Assembly (NCBI GenBank): GCA_010909725.1
Contig: JAACMV010000007.1
Span: 372,001-436,000 of the forward strand
DNA: 64,000 nt
Direction of reading: 5' to 3'
From: Picochlorum sp. 'celeri'
Taxonomy: Eukaryota > Chlorophyta > Trebouxiophyceae
Shown here one piece after another: positions 42,661-54,679 of this stretch. A program made the translations under genes and the position numbers. Each line of letters begins with the position of its first letter. Within the stretch, counting starts at the first letter, position 1. The notes below the pieces were generated by a model. That model did no database searches. It was not told the DNA's origin and was given only the letters and a program-made list of their open reading frames with translations.

Positions 42661-44548
42661 TCATATTTCAAGAAGTTTATCTAGTGTGTGAGATGCACCC
42701 TTATCAGACAATTTTTTCGTCCCATGTCTCAACAAATCACGTGTCGGTTTTCTTGCACTTGTTTGCAAAGATCCAAGAGGGCGGGACTGCAACGTCTCAT
42801 TATTCTTACGACTTGGAGTAGGTTTGAACAGAATGTTAGATGCTGTACTCAGGCTATGACTTTGTATCTTTGATTTTGTTCGATTGTCTGCCTGTAGTAA
42901 GAAGAATGAACGATGCCCTCCAATCTGTTCCTGCTTAACTTCAAATTGCGATGCCAAGTCGACAAGCTGCTGCAGATATGAGTCCCATTCGTCTTCTGGA
43001 TCAATATTCATCCGATCGTAGTAGTCCTTCGCTTCTTCAACCCTTCCTCGAGCGATAAAATACAGGCAAAGGGCTCTCAGGAACTGAGAATTTTTTCCAG
43101 TCTTGTGAGCATTTTCCAACCATTCTACTACTACATGCTCCTCAACAGAGATCGATATTGGCAATCTAATCATCTGAAATAATAGTCCATATTTGTAAGA
43201 ATACGTACATATCTCGTTCCAAAACATGTGAGCCGCTTCCTTCCACTGTGACTCTGTAAAAATCAATGATAGCTGCTGAAGGTGTTCTCGAACTCTAATG
43301 AAACATTCTGCTATCAGGTTGTTCGCCAATAATATACGAATACATCCCAACACATCTGATTTGTTTTGGGGATTGATAAGCATCTGAGATAGAAGTGCCA
43401 GAGCTTTCTCTGAATGCCCAAGAGTTACCAGCTTATCCACAAAGGTGATGGGAAGCAATGATCTAGTTTCAGTATCCATGTTCCACAAGCTTTCTGCCAG
43501 CTTCAATGAATCTTCATCATGAACGGCTCTATCTAAATACAATGCAATACTCCATATCCTAATCTGCGACGTTTTAGTACGGAAGTACACATGGAGCGCA
43601 TCTGCCCATCTCTCCAAATCCACAGATCCACAGTCCATGACACAGTATGTCACCAAAGATAACAGCACCTCGACAGGTACATCCATCCTGTATGCCGATA
43701 CTACAGATATAGTAGCCTCAATGACTGAGTTCCGAGCATATATATCTTGCTCTGCCCCGTGATACTGTTCCAATATCTCCGAAAGCAATGATGTACTACC
43801 ATTCTCTAAAGCATTCCTCCACTCCTCTGCATTGTGGTATTTACCACACCTCCAAATCTCTCCATCATCTACGGTCATTATGACACATGAAATGCATTTA
43901 AACATTATAGAATGCTTCTCTGATTCTATCTTAACGTCTTTGAAACTTTGAATCATATTCTGAGAGAGAGGATTGCTCATCTCCCGCCCAGTCTGCTGAT
44001 AATGCATCGACTTCTCCATGTTCTGCCACGATAAAACATACTCCGACACTCTACAAATAGAATCACTGAATAATATAGCCTTTCTCAAAGAAGGCTCCAG
44101 AGTATTCTCTACATCACAGCCTCGTTCAACCACATGTGTTAATGTCTCCATCTGCTCTTGACAAAATGCCAAGCAATGCTGCATCCACTGAAAGATACAT
44201 TCCACAATTGTTGCCCCGCAATGTCGCACTAACTCATCTGAGGAAATCTGCAATCACATGAAGATGTCATTTGAAATTCATCGCGTTAAAATGAACTACC
44301 AGTCCAACCAAACTCATACTCACCTCCTGAAAAGCATCCAAGACAAGAGAGGAAATGCCATGAGTTACAGCGACATCGAATATATCAATTATTTGGTCCA
44401 ATAACCCATCGCCTGATGAAGAGGAATCAATAAGGCCGTCCTTCTTGGCCTGCTTCCAAAGCTCTGTAATAATACACTCTCCACTCCCATCATGCACGCT
44501 CAAATACTGACCCGGGGGTGTCTCAGTTAATCCCTGTAGCTGTTCCAT
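42661..44548 (-). CDS. ELYS-domain protein (HOS1/AHCTF1-like)
   Basis: Two exons (44324-44548 and 42661-44247), with a 76-base GT-AG intron in phase 0, give 603 residues. The protein is almost all helical. Segments such as VELVLSLVTYCVMDCG-like VEVLLSLVTYCVMD, KALALLSQMLINPQ and NSQFLRALCLYFIARGRVEEAKDYYDRM match the helical repeat part of the ELYS family, found in the nuclear-pore protein ELYS and in plant HOS1. The HOS1 N-terminal RING is not seen; the first exon is short and unlike it. The last 100 residues are basic and disordered. Nuclear pore or mRNA export association is inferred from the family only. Confidence 0.6.
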
Positions 44549-44771
44549 TCTATTTTATTTTCCATTCTTGATCAGAGATGACCCTAGAAGAGTATTGAAC
44601 CGTCAAACCTATTGTCTCGAATTCTTCGATTCACACTGTCAAAGAGAGCATTTGACCGGATGATGCCACAGGTTTCCATTGTTGATGTTGCGCACGACAG
44701 TCTCCGCACCAGCCACAAATCTATCAAGCTGTTGCGATAAGATCAAAAGTATATATTAAACTAATACAAGG

Positions 44772-46016
44772 ATGGGGTCTGTTCCAAGTGAGGACGTCGT
44801 CAGAGCTCTAGAGCGAGAGGCTTACGCCGCTCTGCTTCGGGCTATTTATGCAAATCCTCATGCGAATGCTGATCCACTCGTGCGTTAAAATTTTCATTTA
44901 TATTTTTAATGAATAGTTCAGGACTCAAATGGGTACACACATGCAGTCTATTGATGCTTTTCTGACCAAGGCAAGGGAGCACTTGCGAATTACAAACCAC
45001 GCGAATATATTGGAAGCTGTTAGGGCAGACTTAGAAAGAATAAGGTATGATTAGGATTTCTTCTATAAGATGCAGAGTATCGGTGTAATGGCTGAGGGTG
45101 GGCGTTGTTATGTGCAGGCAAGGCCAAAGAATAACACAGGGCACAGGAACACCTATACAGTCTGGGTACGTGGATTCCTTTTGCATCTTTTGTCATTCAT
45201 TGCTTTATTATTGAATGTACGAAAATGGTCCTGTAGTCCAATAGGTGCACCGGGGGGTGCGAGAGCAAAGAGCAGAGCCTCTGGCTACAAAACTCCCTCC
45301 ACTGGTGGGAAGGGAAGATCCAGAGCAATGCGATCTGCTGGAAGCGTGGATCCACAAGGTCTCGTTGGACGACGAATTTGGCGATATTATCCAGATGAGA
45401 ATCCCGAGCAGCCATGGGTGGAAGGGTTTCTGACAGATTATGACACGCATTCGCAGACGTACACAATTTTGTATGATCCAAATGACCCAGGCCTGAAAGA
45501 AACGACAGAATTTGGATTTGACCTGAATTCGACCAACCCGGTACGAGATATAAAAGACATTATATTGCTGAAAAATTATGTGGAGCGTACACTGATTGCT
45601 GTATTTTATGTGTGCAGAGTGAATATGTTCTAGGAGACTATGCAAACGTGGCAGAGCATGTTGGATCGCGCCGAGTTGCTACTAGACCTGCAGAGGTGAA
45701 AATATCCGGTCCAGCCAACCATGGACCATCAAAGCGGCGTAGAACATCGGTTAAGATACCAAACACAGTTCCGTTTACTCCAGTATGGTTAGATGACGCT
45801 CTCATGGGAGCATCATCTGAAGATCTGCACATCATGCTCTCAATGCTGGAAAAGAAGGAAATCGACCTTCTCGCTGCAATTGAAATGACTGAAAAATCTT
45901 TAGCAATGGGCGAGGAACTTGAAGTTCGGCTGAAACTTGAAGTCGAGTTTGAAGACCTGTGCAAGAAGGAGAATGAGATCATGCAGGAATTGAGGAGTTT
46001 GAAGGAAATTGCGTGA
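44772..46016 (+). CDS. EML: EMSY-LIKE chromatin reader (ENT plus Tudor/Agenet domain)
   Basis: Five exons (44772-44879, 44947-45044, 45118-45165, 45237-45540, 45618-46016), all GT-AG with introns of 67 to 77 bases, give 318 residues. Exons 1-2 encode an ENT domain (VVRALEREAYAALLRAIYANP, then DAFLTKAREHLRITNHANILE). A basic Gly/Arg/Ser linker follows. The Tudor/Agenet part is GLVGRRIWRYYPDENPEQPWVEGFLTDYDTHSQTYTILYDPND. The C-terminal third is a coiled coil. ENT plus Tudor is the layout of plant EMSY-LIKE proteins, which read histone marks. The run of short exons is fixed by phase and domain continuity. Confidence 0.85.
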
Positions 46017-46183
46017 TATGTTACAGGTGTATACCTCGGTCAGCCACTCGCGTTGACAGGGCTATGTTAACGGATACACAGGCGGCCAAGATATGCCATA
46101 CTTTCGATGAAAGAATTGGCATGTGCTTTAGATTTGTATATTAATTTACAAATACACATTGTAATACCTTTAGAGGGATAAAT

Positions 46184-49100
46184 ATGATTCAGAGTACAAT
46201 GTGCCGCACGGGCACTCCAGTCGCCGCTTTGCGTGACAGTCGTCCTCGTGCAATGGCTCGTATGTCCCCAATTCGTCGTGCATTGAATCAGAAACCGCTC
46301 CAGACTGTTTTCTTGAAAGGAACGCAAAAGCCTCGTACAGCCATCGCAAGAAATGCGTCAGGAAAGCCGGTCTGTTCGGCCGAAGGAGCGTTCCAGGTAC
46401 GTCGATAAGCTATGACTGATACGTGCACATTGGAGGGGAATACATGATTTATCTGGACTTTTTTAAGTTTTCTTTTGGTTACGAATGGCAGACTGATGGG
46501 AATTATTGTCTTGCAGAATCCATTCAGGTATCCTCGTCAAATGGACGGCTTGCAGAGCGTCTTATCTCAAGTCCCTACTATTGGAGTATATGTTGTCGGT
46601 GCAGCAGCTGTTGCTGCTTTTGGATTAACAGGATCAGTGGGGGCTGGTACTATTGCTCCAGGTGCGACTCCATGCCTATGGCTTCGGATAGGGCTGTGTA
46701 TGCATTGATCCATGTGTGTTTTCTTTTCCCTACATGCAGAGTCCATGAAGACTCTCGGCAAGACTGTGGGTGGTCTCGTTGGAGCTGCTCTGGGAGGATA
46801 TGTTGCAATGCACTTGAAGGAAAGAAGAGAATCTGCAGCGATTATTGAGTTGTCCAACGTCCTGGTGGAGATGAACAATCCAGCTTTGTTGACCAGGGAA
46901 ATGGTAGCCACTGTAGAAGCAAAGTATGGCATAGAGCTGTGTGTCTCTTGTCTCGAGGAAATGAAATCGTTGTATGGAACATTTATTGAGGCTGTTATCC
47001 CACCAGGGGCTGCAAATTTGAGCGGAAACGAGCATTTGCTGATTCAGAATTTCAAGCAGGCTCTGGGATTGACCGACGAAGACGCAGCTCCAGTACACAT
47101 TGATGTTGGACGACGGGTGCTTCGCGGGCGCTTGGAAGCTGGGTCTCGCGGTGAAGATTTTGAAGCCAGAAAAACGTTCCAAAAGTTGATTTATGTCTCA
47201 TCCCTTGTTTTTGGAGAGAGGAAGGCAGCTTTCCTGCTTCCATGGACACGGGTCTTTGGGTTGACTGATGCACAGGTCCAGGTTGCCCGCAGAGACAATG
47301 CAAAGAAGTTGTTCGAGAACCAATTGAACACAATTGGCCTCAAAAGTGATGCAGCCTTGTTGAGGAGCCTCAGAGAATACCAAGCACAGGTGAGATTGGC
47401 TGATGAAGAGGCTGTCGAAGTTATTGTTGGGGCAGAGCAAAAGGTTCTTGAAGGATTCTTAGATACAGCAATTGAGTGCATTAAGCGTAGAACGCGTGGA
47501 AAGGACTATGGGCCGGCCATTGCCGCTTGCAAGGAAGCCATCGAATTCAATAAAAGCATGGAATCTCTCAAGGGTGCCGAGGAGATCCCATCTGGGATTG
47601 GAGCTGTTTCTTTGGCTGGAACTCCGTGGGAAGCACAGGAAGGACGTTCTAAGGATCTTCGCGAAGTATTCAGGTACGCTCAACGTAGGATTTGTTTAGA
47701 ACATAACGACCGGGTTGATGATAATCTTTTTCCTGTTGCCTTCCTCTTGAGACTTGGAACACTGTCACTGATCCAAGCGGTGATCATCCACACGAGATTT
47801 CTGACCGGCTTTATTTGTGAGTTTTGCGACATATTGTCGTAATTATTAATCTAATCTACTTATTTGTGTTTCTCAGGGTATACCTGGAAGAGAGGCTTTC
47901 CAGGGATGGGGTATTCTCAGATACCTTGGCATCTGATGCCAAGGATCTTCGTTTCCTCCTAGGTATGGGACCAAAAGAAGCCGAGTCTATTGAAAATGAT
48001 GTCAAAGAGAAGACATACAAAAATCTTCTTAGAGAAGCTGTCACGTCAGGCGCATTGGATGCAGCAGCCTCCAAGGCAGAAATGCTCGGAGAGCTTGTGG
48101 AAAAGGTCCAGTGGGATGGTGAAGCTGCTCTTGCTTTGCACGAGTCTCTTTACAGACAAAAATTGTCTTCTTTCCTCGAAAAATCTCATATTACAGACGA
48201 AGAAGATGCAGAACTCACAAGGCTCCAAAAGCTCCTGTGTGTTCCAAATGAAGTAAGAAATTCAATTCACAAAGAACTGTGTGGAGAAATATTCGGCAAG
48301 ACTGTCTCCAATGCATTGGCGGCTGGTGTTGATAGATTCAGCTTTGATGATCGTGAAGACATCAAGCGCTCTCTTCAGGCTGTCAAATTATCAAGAGAAG
48401 CTGCAAAAGAGATTGTAGATGACGTTGCTCGCAAGTATCTGCTCAAGTACATTTCAACTTCAAGATCCCAGAAAGACCGTATCTCAGCAGCTAAGGAAGT
48501 CAAAAAGATGGTATTCTTCTCCAATCTTGTGCTTGCCCCTGTCGTAGATGATCTGAAGACTGAAGAGGAAAGAAAGAAGGAGGCCGAAGCTGCTGCTCAA
48601 CAGAAAGAATTCGAGGAGATTATGGCAAAGGCAAAGGCAGAAGCAGCGAAAGAAGAATCCAAGGAAGGAGAGGCTAAAGAAGAAGAGCCAAAGGGATTCT
48701 TTGACTCGTCTCCTACCGTGGAAACCAAGGAGGAGGAGGAGGAAGAGGAGTCTTCTACACCAAAGAGTTTGGAGAAGGCCGAATCTGCAGCTGCTGCTAG
48801 AGCTGATGGTGAAAAGGTTGACGAAGCTGGAACCGTCATGAAATCACAAAAAGATATTACTCTCGCGAAAGACATGGATCTCCAAGACAGAGTTGATGTG
48901 TATCGCAACTATCTCATGTATTGCATGACAGGAGACGTGATCCAAGGACCTATGGGAGTTCAGATGGTCGCGGAAAGAGATGAGAGTGAATTTGCTCGCC
49001 TTAGTCAACTGGGCGACCTCCTTGGACTGACCCAGATGGATGTCATGAAGGTCCATCAAGATTTGGCCGAGCAAGCTTTCAAGGGACAAGTTGAGCAATA

Positions 49101-49797
49101 CATGGCTGGAGGTGTCCTTACCCCAGAGAAAGCAGAGGCCTTGGAACAGTTACGGGAGAAAATGGGACTTCCAAAAGAAACAGCTGACAAGGTCATCAAA
49201 GGATTCCAGAACAAGAAGCTTATTTCCTCAATGCAAGCTGCCAAAGCGCAGGGAAATCTCACCCTTGATAGAATCTTAGAGCTGAAGGATGCCGGTGTTG
49301 ATCCAACCAGTGTTGTGAATTCAGACATGCTCCAGCAATTGTATCGCCAAGAAATATCTAGCAAACTTGGAGATGGAACAGGATCATTTGATGCAGAGAA
49401 GTTATTGAACGAAGTACCAAAGGAGCTAGGCATCGATTCAGAAAAGGCAGCAAGTGTGGCCAAGAGTCTCGCTGCAGATAAAAGACGCACAACACTGGTG
49501 CAGGCAGTTTCATTCCTGAGGCAGAAAAAGACAAAGGACACTGTTGAGAGTTTGAACAATTGATGTCCTGCAAACTTGCAGATCCAGACAGCCCACCAGA
49601 GAAGTGGAATGAAGCAGAGGAGATTGCTGACCTGTACAGCCTGTACTGTGTCAAGGAAAAAGACGAAACCAAGAGAGCCGGAGTCCAGTCTGCTCTTGGC
49701 CTCTCTGATGACGAGGCTAATAATTTAAAATCTATGGCTGATTCCGGAGAATTTCAAACTCGGCCAAGATGCGGAAGAAGAGCAGGCTTTCTTTTAA
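46184..49797 (+). CDS. TIC110: TIC110, chloroplast inner envelope import scaffold
   Basis: Exons 46184-46396, 46517-46661, 46740-47673 and 47877 to about 49797 give roughly 1068 residues. A transit peptide (rich in Arg/Ala/Pro) precedes two hydrophobic segments (TIGVYVVGAAAVAAFGLTG and GKTVGGLVGAALGGYVAMHL). The large stromal helical repeat domain begins RESAAIIELSNVLVEM. An acidic Lys/Glu insert lies at about 48560-48760. TIC110 anchors stromal chaperones during protein import. The frame breaks near 49560 (LNN then LMSCK, contiguous in homologues) and again near 49750; the natural end DAEEEQAFF is reached only after both shifts. As written the frame stops at 49563. Confidence 0.9.
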
Positions 49798-50999
49798 ATG
49801 AACAACATATATGATAGCATTAATAATATTACTTTTTTGCAACAAACCATGCCAAAGACACACAAGCCAGCAACAGGGAACAAGAAACTCAATTTGAATG
49901 TCAAAATATCCATCAGATGACCTGAATATGTCTCAAAACTTGTGAAAACCTCTCCAAGGCGCAGAACTTGTGCACTCCCTTCTGAAAACAAGCGATACAA
50001 GCAGAATCCCCAAAGAACACTCAACAAACCTGTACCCAAATTTAACAACTTGAATGTTGATGCTCCGAGTCTATTTCTCTGAGAAGCATCCAATAAAGTA
50101 ACAAAACTCGAGTACAGCAAAAATGCTCCAATAGAAAGAGACTGAATCAAGTCCCAGCCAAGAGCTCCTGCAGGGATCTGGATCCAACTCAAGCTTCCCA
50201 ATTGGTGACCTAGAAATGATTCTGGCAGAAAGTACCTATACCAGACTGTTGTAAACATAAATACCGAAGAGATGGCAGCAAATCCGTAGACATTACTGAG
50301 GGAAAAGATTTTCAGAGGGTTCCAGCTGACAAAATCTATTCTCATCCCTTTTGAGCACATGAACATTGTTCCAAGAGTGAGAGCAAAAATACCAGCATAG
50401 ACATTGCCACAGAGAGAAACCATCTGAGATGCTGATGGAACGAAAGCAATCTTTGCCATTTCAAAAAAGGACCATGCTGCTACTCCATATGCAAGCCGTT
50501 TGTACGTGTTTGACGTCAGTCTCCCATGCTCAGCTGCCCCCACCAAACAATGAGAGAGCAACGCAGCGTAGAGATGCATCCCGCCCATCATACACATCAA
50601 AGAGTTCACCAATGTATTCCCAGATGCAGCTAGATATACTTCAGACAAGATGTTCTCGGGGAAAACTGCCATGGCAATGCCGCAAATACCATGGACCAAG
50701 CACACAAAGGAAAATGCAGATGGACTTGGATCAATTGGTCTCGACACTGCTGACTCGTATGACGACGCTGATGCAACCATTCCATTCCTTGAATACGCCA
50801 CCCTCATCCCAAACCCCTCTATTCTCCTCGCACAGAGACATCTTGTCGTCGCGCTAGCAGGAACAGCAGTGGCACTCCGTTGCACAGGGTACACAAACTT
50901 GCTTGACGAAGACAGGGCAACAACCCCATGAGATCTCTGATTACCTCCTGCATGATGAAATGAATACATATTGACTGAATTTGGGTACAATTGAGCCAT
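49794..50999 (-). CDS. Unrecognised polytopic membrane protein, probably plastid
   Basis: A single exon of 401 residues from the ATG at 50999. The first 85 residues are Ser/Ala/Arg-rich and look like a transit peptide. About eight hydrophobic helices follow, among them CLVHGICGIAMAVFPENIL, NVYAGIFALTLGTMFMCS, VYGFAAISSVFMFTTVWY and FLFPVAGLCVFGMVCC. I see no transporter signature, metal motif or nucleotide-binding site and cannot name the family. Its stop codon overlaps the corrected TIC110 stop at 49794-49797. Confidence 0.6.
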   Translation of the reverse strand: MAQLYPNSVNMYSFHHAGGNQRSHGVVALSSSSKFVYPVQRSATAVPASATTRCLCARRIEGFGMRVAYSRNGMVASASSYESAVSRPIDPSPSAFSFVCLVHGICGIAMAVFPENILSEVYLAASGNTLVNSLMCMMGGMHLYAALLSHCLVGAAEHGRLTSNTYKRLAYGVAAWSFFEMAKIAFVPSASQMVSLCGNVYAGIFALTLGTMFMCSKGMRIDFVSWNPLKIFSLSNVYGFAAISSVFMFTTVWYRYFLPESFLGHQLGSLSWIQIPAGALGWDLIQSLSIGAFLLYSSFVTLLDASQRNRLGASTFKLLNLGTGLLSVLWGFCLYRLFSEGSAQVLRLGEVFTSFETYSGHLMDILTFKLSFLFPVAGLCVFGMVCCKKVILLMLSYMLFI

Positions 51000-51250
51000 C
51001 GTTGTAGGACCTCGTGGAACCAACAACAGAGTCACAGTCAAACAATGACACCGTACCGGTACATTGTGTCAATTTCATCTTTTTGTTTATAACAACAATA
51101 TGTATGTATGAACGGTGATGATGGCAAGGTGTCATCATCCATGCGCAACGTCTCTGACCGATCCATCTGGGTATGACGTGGCTGCAGCAAGGTCCGAAAC
51201 CAAAATCAAAATTACATTTCTATCACCATTCGATATCAATTTGAAATATA

Positions 51251-52032
51251 ATGTCAATAGATACATCATTATTGAAAGAAGAGCTTCGTACTTTGTACGA
51301 AGAGAAGAGAGCAGTGGAACAAGAAGTGGAAGAGTGTGTGGGAAGACTTGAGAGCTGCGGTGTTGGTGTAGAGGGATCTCTGGTGGATTCGGAGGTATGA
51401 ATACTATTATTACTTGATGATGTTAGTCATGGTGTGCCAATAGTGGTGTGGTTTGTAGGGATTTCCGAGGAGTGATTTGGATTTGGTATCAGTCAGGATG
51501 GACAGGCAGAGAGTACACGGTGTGTATGTGTCAGCTCGGCATCGTCGACTATTGGGTTGATGACTGATATCGTATGATCCTTTGTGCAGTTTTGAATAAT
51601 GACCATGCGAGGTTGATGGCACAGATAGAGGGAAAGTTGCACAAGCTTCATGCACATACGAGAGGCGATGTGGATGTTTCTGCTCCTATACAACACACGA
51701 GGTCGTATGTGGAGGAGGAAAGGGTTGCTGCTCCTTTGGCGGTGCCTGCAAAGTCTACATTACCTTTTGCTATTGTGGACGAGGTGAGCCCGGATGGGCC
51801 GGCAATGCATGCGGGTGTTGCTGTGGGAGACAAGGTGTTGCAGTGTGCCCATATTACTGGTCAGACACCGAATAGCCTTGCAACGATGGGTAGTCTCGTC
51901 TCTGAATCAGAGAATCGAGTTTTGGATTTGATTGTCTTGCGAGGGGACAATGTTGTGAGGCTCAAATTGCATCCAAAGAAATGGAGTGGTAGAGGGTTGC
52001 TTGGATGTCATTTGAGCCCTATGAGAGAATGA
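51251..52032 (+). CDS. PSMD9: PSMD9/Nas2 (p27), 26S proteasome assembly chaperone
   Basis: Three exons (51251-51394, 51459-51519, 51590-52032), with GT-AG introns of 64 and 70 bases, give 215 residues. The N-terminal coiled part (LKEELRTLYEEKRAVEQEVEE) leads to GFPRSDLDLVSVRMDRQRV, the Nas2 signature, then a helix and a C-terminal PDZ domain (FAIVDEVSPDGPAMHAGVAVGDKVLQC). Nas2/p27 holds Rpt5 during base assembly of the 19S regulator. Orthology is firm because the spliced signature and the PDZ follow in the right order. It converges on the EF-hand gene with 12 bases between stops. Confidence 0.92.
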
Positions 52033-52044
52033 AATATTACATCT

Positions 52045-53144
52045 TTATGAAAACTTTCTTTGCCACCATCGAATGAATTCGGATAAATCTATAGATCCAT
52101 CCTTGTTGGTGTCAATAAGCCTTATGGCTGCATCTACTTCTGCAGCCGACTCGATTTCTGGAGAGAAGTCGGCACACAGCTTTCTGAACTCGTCTCTACT
52201 AATCACGCCGTCATCATCTGCAGTGGCAGTATAATATTATTGTGAGAGGTACTCATCATGTTGGGGACACCATAAGATGACAAAAACCTACTTAAATCAT
52301 ATTTGGAGAATATTCCTGCAATATCTGCAGCTTCTTTTTCTGTTAACCCGTACTTCTCTGCATCGAATCCAAACGATTTTTCTGCTTTGGAAAGTGCAAG
52401 GTATGCTCCCAAGTCTGTGAGCATATCATTTGATGATGCCATTTGCTCCTCCTCCTTCTTCAAAAGCTCCACCATTTTATTCATTGCTTGGATGATTTTC
52501 ACAGAGTTCACTGCATCCTGAGCTTTGTCAGCCACATTGAATCCACTGTTTGTTTTGGCAATACCCTCTACAGCATTCAGGAATGCAGCAGAGTTCAAAT
52601 TGAACTGGATACCTGCAATTGTCACCGTGATAAGCTTGAAGACATCAAAAAGTGCTCCACTCACATAATACCCAGCCAAAAGGTATGCAATAGCTTGTCC
52701 AATCACGGCGGCTACCCCATAATCTTCGCTTGCAAGTCCAAGATATCCCCCAGCGACGAAAGCACCATAGGCAGCACCCATGTCCAACACAGTGGAAAAT
52801 AGGACTAGTGCCAAAGCTTTCTTGCTCTGGCCCACAAGAATCTTCCGTAAATCTTCCGGGGTGATTCGATGCCCGACATCATCTTGCCAAGTTTTCAAAA
52901 TCTCCCTTGCCTTCTCGGGGGTAAGCCCCGAAGATTCCAACTGTTCCTTCAACTTTTCTTGATCTTTCTCTGTCTCACCCTCACCACTTTGGATGCGCTT
53001 GGAATTAATATTTTTATAATATGTTGAATGAATGTGCCTTGTTCTGGGCGTAAAGCATGTCGATGGCCTCCTGGATTGTATCGCAAGAAGGCCCCAGACA
53101 CGAGAGGACTGCAATCTTGGGTTCTGAACAATGCGGCCAGACAT
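52045..53144 (-). CDS. Organelle-targeted membrane protein with C-terminal EF hands
   Basis: Two exons (52292-53144 and 52045-52217), with a 74-base GT-AG intron, give 341 residues from the ATG at 53144. The first 45 residues are Arg/Ser/Thr-rich with no acid, typical of a mitochondrial or plastid presequence. A helical EKLKEQLESSGLTPEKAREIL segment follows, then three hydrophobic helices (about 115-205), a soluble helical part and two EF hands. The first EF loop is completed by the splice: YDLNDDGVISRDEF; the second is DTNKDGSIDLSEF, both with full calcium ligands. Membrane plus calcium sensing is clear; the specific role is not. TTACA at 52037-52041 gives a poly(A) signal on its strand. Confidence 0.7.
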
Positions 53145-53340
53145 TTTGCTAAATTCTATCAAGTATTGACAGTTTAAACATATGAAATTGAAAAATATTT
53201 GGTTTTGTCCCCATCAATGGTCTTGGCATGGGGCCCCATTTGGTGCATCTGCGTAGAGATGATGCTGGATAATCCAGCCTGGATTCGACCCAGATCACCT
53301 CAGTGTAATATCTTGTAGATGAGGATCTTCTCCAGGATCA

Positions 53341-54408
53341 TTATTCTTTCAGGCCATAGACTCTGATATAATCAATGTGCATTGTTTTTGAACTGCTTTC
53401 TAGGGTACTAAGCGCCCTCTCCATTGGCACATTTCCGGTCAAGCCTCCACCCACAGCAACATTCAGCAAGAGGTGGAATTTCTCATCAAATGGAGAATAG
53501 GTGGCTGCTTTTCGGGAGGAGCTGAACCAGCCATTCCGAGTACCCCTACCAGAATGAACCCTGTGGAAGAGGTTTGAATTGAGATACCATTCGATGCTAT
53601 CCTTTCTCCAGATGAGTGAAATTTTGCTCCACTGTGTTGGCGTGATTGATGCTTTTGATCCCCAACTGAGGTTTTCTGGCCACGATCCTCCATAGTGGAT
53701 CGTCCCGATTGCTTCTTCCATATTATTCACAGCCTCAAATATATCTATCTCTCCAGATTGAGCCCAAATTCCATACTTTCCACACCCGCTACAGGAATTG
53801 TTTCCGCTGTCAGGCAACATCCAGATAGCTGGCCAGATTCCTTCACCAGGCATCACCTTTACTTTCACAGTAATTTTGATGGCATCGTATCCTTTGTATC
53901 CAGGAGATATGCTAAATTTATTCAGAGATCTCAGCCTGGCAGAAGAAATTTGCACTCCTTGGCACTTATTCTTGCATCCCATGTCAGATCCGCATCTCTT
54001 TTCACAGAATTTTTGAAGCGATCTCAAATTTGATCCAGTCTCTTTACGTGCCTTCAATATCAATCGACCTGCTTCTACGTATGCGTTTCTTTTACTCTTG
54101 GTATAGTACTGATGCTCATTGTTGCCCCAGCCACATATCCCGAACTCGCAACCATCCCCGGTCATATGACTCCATTTGTTCTTGTCCAACCTTTTGAACT
54201 CGTCTCTCCACAAAAGCTTCCATCTTCCCCTGCAAGATCTATGAATATATTTTTGAACCATCTAGGGCGCATATATTGATCAGAAAAGCATTAAAAAGGA
54301 ACGCCTGGTCTCAACGATCTAACCGGACAGTAGAGGTACCCACCTACAATTTGCACGCTGTGCTAAGCTTACAATGATACTGAGTAATATTATTGCTTTA
54401 ATATTCAT
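53341..54408 (-). CDS. Secreted GH16 glycoside hydrolase (laminarinase-like beta-glucanase)
   Basis: Two exons (54344-54408 and 53341-54238), with a 105-base GT-AG intron, give 320 residues. Exon 1 encodes a signal peptide (IKAIILLSIIVSLAQ). The GH16 fold follows: LLWRDEFKRLDKNKW, NEHQYYTKSKRNAYVE, GIWPAIWMLPDSG, the catalytic motif SGEIDIFEAV (two Glu and the Asp present), AIGTIHYGG and LLLNVAVGGGLTGNV. It would cut beta-1,3 or mixed-linkage glucans outside the cell. Two Cys-rich insertions (CEKRCGSDMGCKNKC and CSGCG) are unusual for the family and suggest added disulfides. The second exon alone has an ATG at 54261, but without a signal peptide. Confidence 0.9.
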
Positions 54409-54679
54409 TTTGGAACCTCTTAGGATTTCAGAAATCGTAATGTCTGTGAGAACTGCTCCCTTTCCCACTCTTGGAATACTTCGGCGTTAACGCGTGGCTC
54501 CCCAGTAGGTCCAAACCATGCCAAATATCCGTTAATTATAGTAATTGACAATTATTTTGATCAAAAGTTGGGGTCTTGGAGCCCTTTACTCGCACAAATA
54601 TTCAAAACAATTGCCATCAGCCCGCCAGCTTCAGTTGTACCTTCATGATATCATCATGCATGATAAAGGTGATGTCGCT

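Noticed and set aside
49523..49590. A 33-38 base intron explaining the TIC110 frame change
   Set aside because: The placed introns in the window are 62 bases or longer, and homology continues through the supposed intron. Kept only as an alternative.
54239..54261. ATG at 54261 as start of the GH16 enzyme
   Set aside because: It would give no signal peptide; the upstream exon supplies one and the phase matches.
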